From: Lentimicrobiaceae bacterium | GTDB lineage: Bacteria; Bacteroidota; Bacteroidia; Bacteroidales; Lentimicrobiaceae | DNA: 7,073 nucleotides | Direction: 5' to 3' | Assembly (NCBI GenBank): GCA_028697695.1 | Contig: JAQVEI010000115.1 | Coordinates: 1 to 7,073, forward strand | Shown here: positions 1-6,652 of the stretch, one piece after another | Layout: each line of letters begins with the position of its first letter | Position numbering within the stretch: position 1 is the stretch's first letter | Translations under genes and position numbers: made by a program | The notes under the pieces: model-generated | What the model was told of the DNA's origin: nothing | The model's input: the letters and a program-made list of their open reading frames with translations, nothing else | Database searches by the model: none

Positions 1-676
1 CAAAATTCCGTCTTCGCAGGTGCCGAATATTTTGATAATTGATGCCTTTCAGAAGTGGTTTGGTTAGCAACGACATTCTAAGGATATCTGATTCATCAAT
101 TCTTTCTTCGTTTTTCAACCTTTCATTGTATGAATTGCTGCATCCGGCTTCATGCCGTTTCAACAGGTATAAGGAAGTAGCTGATGAATAATCCTGTTTG
201 TAATTTTCGATGCCATGCCGCGCTGAAGGCACAATGACATAACACCCATCCGGGACGCCAAAAAATTTTCGGGGCGAATATACATTATAACAGCCCTCTA
301 TAGGCGGGTTGTAAAATGCCGGTCCGTTATCTATGATAACATTGTTAAATCCATGACTTATTTTTTTCAGGAAACTGTGAGAAAATATACCGAAATAATT
401 GACCAGCACAATAGCAGTGTTTTCCGGATTTTTTTCAACAAGAGGGAAAAATGAATGGTTTAAATGATACTTAATAATCTTAATTTCTTTTTTTTCCAAA
501 AATTTATTTACCGTTGGGCACTGATAATAAGGCATATAAACCTTTTCAACATCTAAATGCTTCAATGCATGATAAATTCCGGCCCGGGCTGAATTTAAGC
601 TGGCGATATTTTCACCATCAGGGTAGTATTCTCCGGTATTTTCGATATCAAGTTCAATAAAACTACCTATTTCCAT
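1..676 (-). CDS. DegT/DnrJ/EryC1-like PLP-dependent aminotransferase-fold protein (3' end outside window)
   Basis: The first 225 residues of a protein that runs off the window at position 1; the family is usually 350-400 long. It starts MEIGSFIELD at 676, 8 nt after the WbqC-type stop. Features fitting the PLP fold type I sugar-aminotransferase family are the LNSARAGIYHALK segment (about 27-39), the PYYQCPTV strand and turn (about 49-56), VIIDNGPAFY with Asp116 in the place of the residue that pairs with the PLP ring nitrogen, and YSPRKFFGVPDGCYVI with Lys137 as the likely Schiff-base lysine. The lysine motif, SPRK-FFGVPDG, is far from the usual S-x-H-x2-K form, so this is a divergent branch; substrate and even reaction type are uncertain. 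Classic members transaminate keto-sugar nucleotides in the cytosol. Placement after WbqC suggests that the two act together on one modification. Confidence 0.85.
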   Translation of the reverse strand, partial: MEIGSFIELDIENTGEYYPDGENIASLNSARAGIYHALKHLDVEKVYMPYYQCPTVNKFLEKKEIKIIKYHLNHSFFPLVEKNPENTAIVLVNYFGIFSHSFLKKISHGFNNVIIDNGPAFYNPPIEGCYNVYSPRKFFGVPDGCYVIVPSARHGIENYKQDYSSATSLYLLKRHEAGCSNSYNERLKNEERIDESDILRMSLLTKPLLKGINYQNIRHLRRRNF

Positions 677-684
677 CGGAAAAT

Positions 685-1380
685 TTATTTTTGATTGGAT
701 ACTACTTTATCCCAATTATAGCCACAATTCATCAGGTAATCAATAATGGTAACATTGGATTGAAAATCACCCCACAGTTGAGGATATTCAAAAGCATTGA
801 AGCTGGAGTACCGGAGTTCCAGTCCGTGGTTGAGAAAGTTATTCTCATCCTGATAAGCTTTAGCACCGGTACCTGAATAATAAACAACCCCATCAAGAGC
901 AATACAAATATCTATAATCTTTTGTTCACGCGATGAAGTAATATTCAACTCAGAAGAACTGATAAAACGGGTAGATATACCCAGCTTTTGACAGAAAAAG
1001 GCAATCATTGTACTGTTCAAAACAGCAATATCAGGGTAATCATTGAATAAAAGATCTTTTAAGTCAGTGTACACCTCCTCAAAATTCACAGATCTTTTAT
1101 AATTCGTTTCAATGGTCTTCAGGTGCTTCTGCCGCCAATTGATGGCATCGTTTATCTTCACCTGGTTTATGTTGTCTTTAAAATGTTTTAACACCGGTAT
1201 TTTTAACCTGAATGGGCCTTGCGGAGTTTTAATGTAATGATAATTATGCATTCCCTGGTTTGAGAATTGCACATCATCCAGAAATACAAAAACATCAGAC
1301 TGATAGATTTTATAGAAGTAGCCCAGCCAGGGAATGTAATTTGGCTGATGTATGGATATAATTTTACCTGATTGTGGCAT
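685..1380 (-). CDS. WbqC-family protein
   Basis: A complete 231-residue protein with the hallmarks of the WbqC family. The N-terminal signature HQPNYIPWLGYFYKI is at 11-25 and FLDDVQFS at 33-40. Then come IKTPQGPFRLKIPV at 50-63, a W-x2-KH-x3-I-x3-Y block at 82-94, LGISTRFISSSEL at 133-145, and DGVVYYSGTGAKAY at 163-176. There is no signal peptide or membrane segment, so it should be cytosolic. WbqC proteins occur in O-antigen and other polysaccharide loci, and are commonly thought to help make or attach amino-sugar modifications; I know of no firmly established reaction. The ATG comes one base after the TGA of the sugar transferase (TGA-C-ATG), and the stop is 8 nt before the DegT-like gene. 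Close pairing with both neighbours suggests coupled expression, and a shared pathway with the downstream PLP-fold enzyme is the natural guess. Confidence 0.92.
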   Translation of the reverse strand: MPQSGKIISIHQPNYIPWLGYFYKIYQSDVFVFLDDVQFSNQGMHNYHYIKTPQGPFRLKIPVLKHFKDNINQVKINDAINWRQKHLKTIETNYKRSVNFEEVYTDLKDLLFNDYPDIAVLNSTMIAFFCQKLGISTRFISSSELNITSSREQKIIDICIALDGVVYYSGTGAKAYQDENNFLNHGLELRYSSFNAFEYPQLWGDFQSNVTIIDYLMNCGYNWDKVVSNQK

Positions 1381-1381
1381 G

Positions 1382-1969
1382 TCAAACTTTTCTGTAAATA
1401 TTATCTGTTTTAAAAAACATTAAAAATGAGGCTAAAAACAAATTAATGTCGAACATAAAAGACTGATTCTGAACATATTCTACATCTATGGGAATATTAA
1501 TATCCCAATCATGTATTTCTCGGCACCTCACCTGTGCCAGTCCACTTATACCAGGCTTTACCAGGAACCGTTGTTTTTCGAATTCATTATATTCTGAAAA
1601 ATGTTTCGGAAAATGCACCACGGGAGGGCGTGGACCTATAAAGCTCATATCGCCTTTTATAATATTGAGTATTTGCGGAAGTTCATCAATGCTGGTTTTA
1701 CGAATAAAAGCACCTACTTTGGTAATTCGGGGGTCATTTTCGTATAATTTGTTGCTTTTATTTTCATCCTGCTTTACCGACATTGACCGGAACTTAATAA
1801 TTTTAAACACTTTACCATTTTTACCCAGTCGCGGCTGCAAAAACAAAGCCGGACCCGGTGTATCTATTTTAATGGCGATGGCAACCATTATCAAAAACGG
1901 CCAAAGCAGCAAAAGTGCCAGAACTCCGATTACAACATCAGCCAATGGTTTAATAAAGTGCTTATACAT
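1382..1969 (-). CDS. Initiating sugar-phosphate transferase (monotopic phosphoglycosyl transferase, PglC/WcaJ superfamily)
   Basis: At 195 residues this is the short, PglC-like catalytic form without the extra N-terminal membrane domain of WcaJ or WbaP. One hydrophobic segment at about 9-32, with Pro24 in its middle, fits the re-entrant helix that dips into the inner membrane from the cytosol. Then come DTPGPALF (36-43), KIIKFRSM (56-63), SIDELPQ with the Asp95-Glu96 pair matching the catalytic dyad of PglC, GDMSFIGPRPP (106-116) and VKPGISGLAQVR (137-148). The family transfers a sugar-1-phosphate from a UDP-sugar to undecaprenyl phosphate, the first step in building the lipid-linked repeat unit. 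The substrate is not readable; a UDP-HexNAc or diNAc-type sugar is likely in this setting. It is separated by 27 nt from the gene before it and by 1 nt from the WbqC-type gene after it. Confidence 0.95.
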   Translation of the reverse strand: MYKHFIKPLADVVIGVLALLLLWPFLIMVAIAIKIDTPGPALFLQPRLGKNGKVFKIIKFRSMSVKQDENKSNKLYENDPRITKVGAFIRKTSIDELPQILNIIKGDMSFIGPRPPVVHFPKHFSEYNEFEKQRFLVKPGISGLAQVRCREIHDWDINIPIDVEYVQNQSFMFDINLFLASFLMFFKTDNIYRKV

Positions 1970-1996
1970 GAAAATACAGTTTATTATCGTATGCGT

Positions 1997-3133
1997 TTAA
2001 AGAAATTGCCTGGCATTTAAGGGCGTAAAATATGTTGATGCTTTCAATGAATTGAAGCGGTAACTTTCTATCTGTTCAGGATGCGAGTATAAACTGTTGA
2101 TAAAACCATACATTTGATCTATTTCCCCGGCTTGAAAGTTTTTTCCAACCTGATATGTATTGATAACTTTTTCCAGGTCAGAATGTTTACCACTCACAGA
2201 TAATATCGGAGCGCCAACCGAAAGATAATTATAAAATTTGCTGGGTATAGAAGATTGTGATGCCTTTTCATTGAGCGTCACCACTGCAATATCAGCAGCA
2301 GCCAGCACATGAGGGAACATCTCGTTGTTTTGCCAGGGCAAAACAATACAGTTGTTCACCCCTTTTGTTGAAATTAAACCATCAATCTGATTTTTATGTG
2401 TTCCCTGACCAACTATAACGAAAGAGATATTTTTGTTGTTGAATCGTGCGGCCAGATTAACCAAAACATCAACATTCTGCGATTGACCTATATTTCCAGA
2501 ATACAAAACTACAAATTGCCCCTGAAGTTGTTGAGCTTGTATGAACAAGTTCTCTCCTTTTTCAATAGGTTTTAAATACTCATTATCTGTCCAGATAGGG
2601 ACCACTTTAACAGGCACTTCTCCAGCGTATTTCTTGAGCGCCTGCTGCATCCCATCTGTAATGGTGTATATGGCCCGCGCTTTTGGATAAATCTTTTTAT
2701 TAAGCTTTTCCCAAAACCTGATAAATAAGGCTTTTCGGGAAAAGTAGTTGTTTTGATAGATTATATCGGGATAAACATCGTAAATAAGGAAGCTAAAAGA
2801 GTTTTTGCAGAAAAGAGGTAATAGAGTAGTTAAAGGCGGGTTTGATACCAGAAAGAGGTGAGCAGAACGGTATTTGAAACGAATTTTGACCAAAGTCTGA
2901 AAAAAACCTATAGTCCAGGCAAGTATGCGATTTATCGCCGAAGACCTTGAATATGTTTTTATCTTTTCTATTTTAACTCCTTCGTCCAATACTCTGTTGC
3001 GTGTATTGAGTTTTCCGGTAAAAAGCACCCTTTCAGCGTATCTTTCTCCAAAAGCATTTACAATGTCTATCATGAGATAGCCAGCGCTTTGATTTACAAA
3101 AACAATCGTTCCGGGTTTGTTATTTTTGCTCAT
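1997..3133 (-). CDS. Glycosyltransferase family 4 (GT-B)
   Basis: A 378-residue GT-B glycosyltransferase with the same order of motifs as its upstream neighbour but clearly different in sequence. SNPPL is at 97-101, IYDVYPD at 117-123, VLYSGNIGQSQN at 209-220, FVIVGQGTHKNQI at 238-250, and SIPSKFYNYLSVGAPILSVS at 295-314, the donor-binding loop of the family. A stretch at about 70-83 (ILAWTIGFFQTLVK) is mildly hydrophobic and may help membrane contact. It would add a further sugar to the undecaprenyl-linked unit; donor and linkage cannot be told. The ATG is 4 nt after the preceding TAG. A GGGGA run sits directly against the start codon, too close for a normal Shine-Dalgarno sequence, so coupled re-initiation is more likely. 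It ends in TAA, 27 nt before the sugar transferase gene. Confidence 0.92.
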   Translation of the reverse strand: MSKNNKPGTIVFVNQSAGYLMIDIVNAFGERYAERVLFTGKLNTRNRVLDEGVKIEKIKTYSRSSAINRILAWTIGFFQTLVKIRFKYRSAHLFLVSNPPLTTLLPLFCKNSFSFLIYDVYPDIIYQNNYFSRKALFIRFWEKLNKKIYPKARAIYTITDGMQQALKKYAGEVPVKVVPIWTDNEYLKPIEKGENLFIQAQQLQGQFVVLYSGNIGQSQNVDVLVNLAARFNNKNISFVIVGQGTHKNQIDGLISTKGVNNCIVLPWQNNEMFPHVLAAADIAVVTLNEKASQSSIPSKFYNYLSVGAPILSVSGKHSDLEKVINTYQVGKNFQAGEIDQMYGFINSLYSHPEQIESYRFNSLKASTYFTPLNARQFL

Positions 3134-3137
3134 TCCC

Positions 3138-4340
3138 CTATATTTTGCTTTCGATCAGTTGGAAAGAAACATCCACATTAAAATGTTTTTGCAGGAATTG
3201 GTTAGCAATCTGCCCCATATGAGAAAGTTCACTCTTATTTTTGAAAAGCAATTCCAGGTTTTTATTAAAGCTCTCCATATCCCCATGTAACGACCAGTAG
3301 CCAAACTTGTTTTCAGTGATGATGTTTCCAAGGTCAGTAACCTTATCGGTTGCGGCCAGTACCGGTTTTTTTTGATCCATATAGGAAAGCATACGCGAAG
3401 GAAAATTGGGCACTGTAAAATAGCTGTTAAGAAATACCAGCCCAACATCGCTTAAAGCCACCATGACATCAAACTCCTGCTTAGGCAGGTAGCTGATTAG
3501 CAACGCGTTTGCAATTTTATTTTCATCAATAAAACGCTTGATTTGACCAAAAGCCGAACCCGAACCAACGGCGATGAAAAAAAACCGCTCGTCACCGGCC
3601 TTCATTTTCATAATGTCCAGATAAAACTCAATCCCCTGCGATTTACCCAAATTGCCTCCATATATTAATATCAGAGCATCTTCCGGTATACCGTGTTTTT
3701 TTCGAAATGCATCTTTTTCGAAATCCTGAACCGGAACTTCCAGCGGCTCTATACTGTTGGGATTGACTTCAAGTTTATTCAACGGTATTTCAGGGTTGTG
3801 CCTGATGAGGTAGTCAACATTGGCCTGTGACATGCAACCAATATAATCAGAAAGCTGATAAAGTTTCTTTTCCTGCCGGCGAAAATATTTATATATTGGC
3901 CCGTTCCCATCAAATATACCATCATCAACGGCTGCTTGCGGATAAATATCCTTAAGTAAAAGATAGGTTGTTGAATTGTCTCTTTTTTTTACATACTCAA
4001 CAGCTTTTGTTATGTTGATGGGAGGTGTGGAATATAAAACAAGATCGAATCGAACCTTGCTCAAATATTTTTTTATGGCCTGTTTAAACTGAAATTCAAG
4101 CATCAGATAGGCCAATCCTTTTTCAATAACACCCGATTGTTGTAGATTGAGTGTTTTTATCTTTATCAGGGTAAGATTTTCTTCCCTGAAAAGCCCGCCC
4201 TGTTTTTTAAATTTTCTTTCCATGGGCGCCACCACATACATTTGATGGCCTTCCCTGCAAAACTTACGTACCAAATCGGGATAAATGCCGCGGTCGTTGA
4301 GGCTGGTAAAACGTGAAAGGGTAAGGAAAAGAATATTCAT
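3138..4340 (-). CDS. Glycosyltransferase family 4 (GT-B), WbuB-like; candidate L-FucNAc transferase
   Basis: A 400-residue, retaining-type GT-B glycosyltransferase. The N-terminal acceptor half starts with MNILFLTLSRF, followed by a glycine-containing loop (NDRGIYPDLVRKF, 15-27), STPPI at 104-108 and KDIYPQ at 130-135. The C-terminal nucleotide-sugar half has LIYGGNLGKSQG at 225-236, IAVGSGS at 256-262, and NFPSRMLSYMDQKKPVLA at 312-329. This pattern resembles the WbuB-like group of GT4. It follows the FnlC-type gene, as wbuB does in known L-FucNAc loci, so it may transfer L-FucNAc to the lipid-linked acceptor. The start is well fixed: an in-frame TAA lies five codons upstream with no start between. 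It has no signal peptide or membrane segment and probably works at the inner face of the membrane. It ends in TAG, 4 nt before the next start. The donor and acceptor assignment is inference; the family call is firm. Confidence 0.92.
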   Translation of the reverse strand: MNILFLTLSRFTSLNDRGIYPDLVRKFCREGHQMYVVAPMERKFKKQGGLFREENLTLIKIKTLNLQQSGVIEKGLAYLMLEFQFKQAIKKYLSKVRFDLVLYSTPPINITKAVEYVKKRDNSTTYLLLKDIYPQAAVDDGIFDGNGPIYKYFRRQEKKLYQLSDYIGCMSQANVDYLIRHNPEIPLNKLEVNPNSIEPLEVPVQDFEKDAFRKKHGIPEDALILIYGGNLGKSQGIEFYLDIMKMKAGDERFFFIAVGSGSAFGQIKRFIDENKIANALLISYLPKQEFDVMVALSDVGLVFLNSYFTVPNFPSRMLSYMDQKKPVLAATDKVTDLGNIITENKFGYWSLHGDMESFNKNLELLFKNKSELSHMGQIANQFLQKHFNVDVSFQLIESKI

Positions 4341-4463
4341 GAAGACAGCGAATGATTATGCCTTATTCCTTAATATTGGTATTTGCATTGATTGTGCTCA
4401 ATACAGTGATTTATTCTATTGATTATAGCTGTAGTGGAAACAACTTTCCGGCATTACTTCTGC
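4341..4463. other. 123-nt intergenic gap inside the gene string
   Basis: This is the only gap longer than 27 nt. Read on the coding (minus) strand it holds no plausible gene; the ATG-started frames are 10-12 codons long. It has no T-tailed stable hairpin and no match to the Bacteroidota promoter box TAnnTTTG. A short GGAAA/TTTCC inverted repeat lies at 4436-4449, 14 nt past the fnlC-type stop. It has only a 5-bp stem with a 4-nt loop and no following T run, too weak to call a terminator. The gap could be a leader with an unrecognised promoter, or simple spacer at a junction where cassettes were joined. Confidence 0.5.
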
Positions 4464-5594
4464 TTATTCACCCCAAACTACTCTCTTCACATAATCGGTA
4501 TAACTTAATATTATCCGCACTACTTTGTCCGATACATTGGGCATTGAATAATCGGCAACCAATCTGAAGTCCCGTTTATCAATATTTTGGAGCGCTAATT
4601 GCTGCAAGCCCTGCAATACGCGTTCAGGATTCAGACCCACCATCATTACCGAAGCTTCCTCCATAGCCTCAGGTCGTTCATGTGCTTCACGTATGTTTAA
4701 AGCCCTGAAGTTTAAGACAGAAGACTCTTCGCTAATGGTTCCGCTATCGGAAAGAACAGCCCTCGCATGCATTTGAAGATGATTATAATCAGTAAACCCA
4801 AAAGGCTTCATCAGCTTAACATGTGAATCAAACCTTACGTTTTCATCATCAATACGTTTGCGTGTGCGCGGATGAGTGGTAACAATTACCGGCAAATTAT
4901 ACTGTTCGGCCAACTGGTTTAGTATAGTAATCAGATGCCTGAAGTTTCTGTCGGATGAGATATTTTCCTCGCGATGAGCTGAAACCACAAAATAATTGTC
5001 AGGGATAAGATTGAGTTGCTTTAAAATTTCCGATTGCCGGATACGTGGCATATAATGGTTCAGCACTTCATACATCGGACTGCCTGTTTTAATTATCCGG
5101 TCTGGATTTAAACCCTCACGAAGCAAATACTCCCTGGCTATATCGCTATATGTTAAATTGATGTCACTGATATGGTCTACAATTTTGCGATTAGATTCTT
5201 CCGGAACCCTTTGGTCAAAGCAACGGTTGCCTGCTTCCATATGAAAGATGGGTATGTGGCGTTTTTTAGCCGGTATGGCACATAAACAACTGTTGGTATC
5301 TCCCAGAACCAGGAATGCATCAGGGCGCTGCTGTTCAAGTACAGGATCTATCCCGATGAGGATTTGCCCTATGGTTTCTGTAGCATTTTTTCCGGCTGCA
5401 TTCAGATAAAAATCCGGATTTTTCAATCCCAGGTCTTTAAAGAAAATTTCATTCAGTTCATAATCATAATTCTGTCCGGTATGCACCAACACATGATCTA
5501 TAGCCGGGCTTTCATCAAGCCTGGCCAACACTCTTGACAAGCGGATAATTTCCGGGCGGGTGCCTACCACGGTCAGGACTTTTAACTTTTTCAT
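4464..5594 (-). CDS. fnlC: UDP-N-acetylglucosamine 2-epimerase family, FnlC/CapG/WbjD type (UDP-L-FucNAc synthesis)
   Basis: A full-length 376-residue, non-hydrolysing 2-epimerase of the GT-B-like WecB superfamily. N-terminal motif GTRPEIIR is at 11-18, LGDTNS at 97-102 (Asp99), HMEAGNRCFD at 118-127 (Glu120), VPEE at 130-133, SAHREEN at 205-211 (His207) and SDSGTISEESS at 282-292. These match the acidic and histidine positions used for catalysis and UDP binding in the superfamily. GNRCFD after HMEA, and NIREAHERPEAMEEASVM at 300-317, are marks of the FnlC/CapG branch rather than of WecB, which makes UDP-ManNAc. The expected reaction is C2 epimerisation of UDP-2-acetamido-2,6-dideoxy-L-talose to UDP-N-acetyl-L-fucosamine in the cytosol. 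The ATG overlaps the stop of the propeller gene by 4 nt. The gene ends at TAA 4466-4464 and is followed by the only sizeable gap in the window. An alternative product such as UDP-L-QuiNAc cannot be excluded without the upstream reductase domain. Confidence 0.92.
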   Translation of the reverse strand: MKKLKVLTVVGTRPEIIRLSRVLARLDESPAIDHVLVHTGQNYDYELNEIFFKDLGLKNPDFYLNAAGKNATETIGQILIGIDPVLEQQRPDAFLVLGDTNSCLCAIPAKKRHIPIFHMEAGNRCFDQRVPEESNRKIVDHISDINLTYSDIAREYLLREGLNPDRIIKTGSPMYEVLNHYMPRIRQSEILKQLNLIPDNYFVVSAHREENISSDRNFRHLITILNQLAEQYNLPVIVTTHPRTRKRIDDENVRFDSHVKLMKPFGFTDYNHLQMHARAVLSDSGTISEESSVLNFRALNIREAHERPEAMEEASVMMVGLNPERVLQGLQQLALQNIDKRDFRLVADYSMPNVSDKVVRIILSYTDYVKRVVWGE

Positions 5595-6646
5595 TCTTTA
5601 TTAAAATTATGGTTTAAGCTCATTTCAATACTATGGCCGTCTATGCTTTTGAGTGCACATCCCGAAAAATACAAAGTTTGGTTATGTTCTGCCTTATTTT
5701 CAGGAAAATAACATTGACCAAACTGAAAATAGCGGTGATCAAGTTTGTCTTTTTCAAACTTTTGAACTACTTCAGCCTGACGCGTACGTGGATTAACACA
5801 CCAGATATAGGAGTGACGGTCGGTGTTTACTGCAGAGGGCTCAACGGTTGTATTGAAAAACAACAGTTCTCCACCTGTGGTGGCATTGATTACAGAGCCC
5901 TGCACATTTGTGAGATTTATTATTTGAAGGCTTTCCCTGTTAAAAACCCTAAGGTGGTTTTGTTCCAGTTCGGAATCCGTTCCATAAAAAATCTCATTTT
6001 CAGTAAAAAGCAATTTACAGGATCTGAACTCCTGCCCTCCTCTATAAACTTCTGTGAATGAATTGAAACCATCATCGCTGTAGCCAATGATGCATTCATT
6101 TTGTAAATCACCGGTAGTTACCCACATTCTTTTGGTGAATGAATCATAGTGGATTCCATGAATGTGGCGGATGGCACCCGCTTCAAAAGTATAGGCTACA
6201 CGCCAGGAGTTGCCTCGATCATTTGAACAATATATGTGTACCTTATCTCTCTCTGCATTATGAAAATACTCTCCAAAGTAAATGTTTCCAAATTCATCTT
6301 CGGCAAAATTCATTGGGCGGGTACCACGCGAAATATTAAAGCACTTTTCAAATTTATTTTGTCCCGGCCGTAACCTGAATAAACCCTTTCGGGCAATGCC
6401 AAGCAGGGTGCCGTCCGACAATGTTTTCATAAAATATATCTCCAGGCGCAACAGCCTGGCTACCAATCTGGAATGAGCCAGAATACGTCTGGTAAATTCG
6501 GGAATAGCAGCTACCTTCTTCCATTTGCCCTCAGGCAGTGATTTTTTCATCACTGTATATCCGCGCGAGGCCAACAGGTAATGTTCTGTGACTTCAAGAA
6601 TTTTAAGATTTCTAATAACCTTTATGTCCTTTGCTGTTTTTTGCAT
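5591..6646 (-). CDS. Cytosolic beta-propeller-like protein with Asp-box (BNR/sialidase-like) motif, function unknown
   Basis: A 351-residue protein that I cannot assign to a characterised family. It has an exact Asp-box, S-x-D-x-G-x-x-W, at residues 141-148 (SNDRGNSW). A degenerate copy follows at about 190-197 (SDDGFNSF). Short strand-rich repeats with G/N turns (DGTLLGIARKGLFRL, DEFGNIYFGEYF, KRMWVTTGD) suggest a beta-propeller of the BNR/sialidase-like class. There is no signal peptide or membrane segment, so it should be cytosolic, unlike secreted sialidases. I do not see the arginine-triad and Tyr/Glu context needed to call a sialidase. It starts 6 nt after the fnlB-type stop, and its TGA overlaps the fnlC-type ATG by 4 nt (5591-5594), so translational coupling is likely. 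The position suggests a role tied to the polysaccharide, perhaps as a sugar-binding, scaffolding or modifying protein, but that is inference. The reading frame is sound; the fold is likely; the function is open. Confidence 0.75.
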   Translation of the reverse strand: MQKTAKDIKVIRNLKILEVTEHYLLASRGYTVMKKSLPEGKWKKVAAIPEFTRRILAHSRLVARLLRLEIYFMKTLSDGTLLGIARKGLFRLRPGQNKFEKCFNISRGTRPMNFAEDEFGNIYFGEYFHNAERDKVHIYCSNDRGNSWRVAYTFEAGAIRHIHGIHYDSFTKRMWVTTGDLQNECIIGYSDDGFNSFTEVYRGGQEFRSCKLLFTENEIFYGTDSELEQNHLRVFNRESLQIINLTNVQGSVINATTGGELLFFNTTVEPSAVNTDRHSYIWCVNPRTRQAEVVQKFEKDKLDHRYFQFGQCYFPENKAEHNQTLYFSGCALKSIDGHSIEMSLNHNFNKE

Positions 6647-6652
6647 CCGATC

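Noticed and set aside
1488..2000. A 170-codon open frame on the plus strand opposite the sugar transferase gene
   Set aside because: It is the antisense shadow of a gene with complete family motifs. Its translation is rich in Ser, Pro and Cys with no recognisable domain, and all convincing genes run the other way.
3131..3140. Strong Shine-Dalgarno (GGGGA) for the second glycosyltransferase
   Set aside because: The run abuts the ATG, leaving no normal spacing, and partly comprises the TAG stop of the gene before it.
4436..4449. GGAAA-CAAC-TTTCC inverted repeat after the fnlC-type gene as a terminator
   Set aside because: Only a 5-bp stem with three A-T pairs and no following T run on the transcribed strand.
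4352..4567. A plus-strand 71-codon frame starting in the 123-nt gap, with a hydrophobic N-terminus that looks like a membrane segment
   Set aside because: Its second half is antisense to the conserved end of the fnlC-type gene, no promoter or ribosome site is visible, and A/T-rich spacer easily encodes hydrophobic residues by chance.
4464..5594. Ordinary WecB (UDP-GlcNAc to UDP-ManNAc) epimerase
   Set aside because: The GNRCFD stretch after HMEA and the REAHERPEAMEEASVM segment are features of the FnlC/CapG branch, and an FnlB/CapF-type gene lies nearby.
5633..6061. A 142-codon open frame on the plus strand opposite the propeller gene
   Set aside because: Antisense to a gene coupled on both sides to its neighbours; no recognisable domain or start context.
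5591..6646. Active secreted sialidase
   Set aside because: No signal peptide, only one exact Asp-box, and no visible arginine triad or catalytic Tyr/Glu context.
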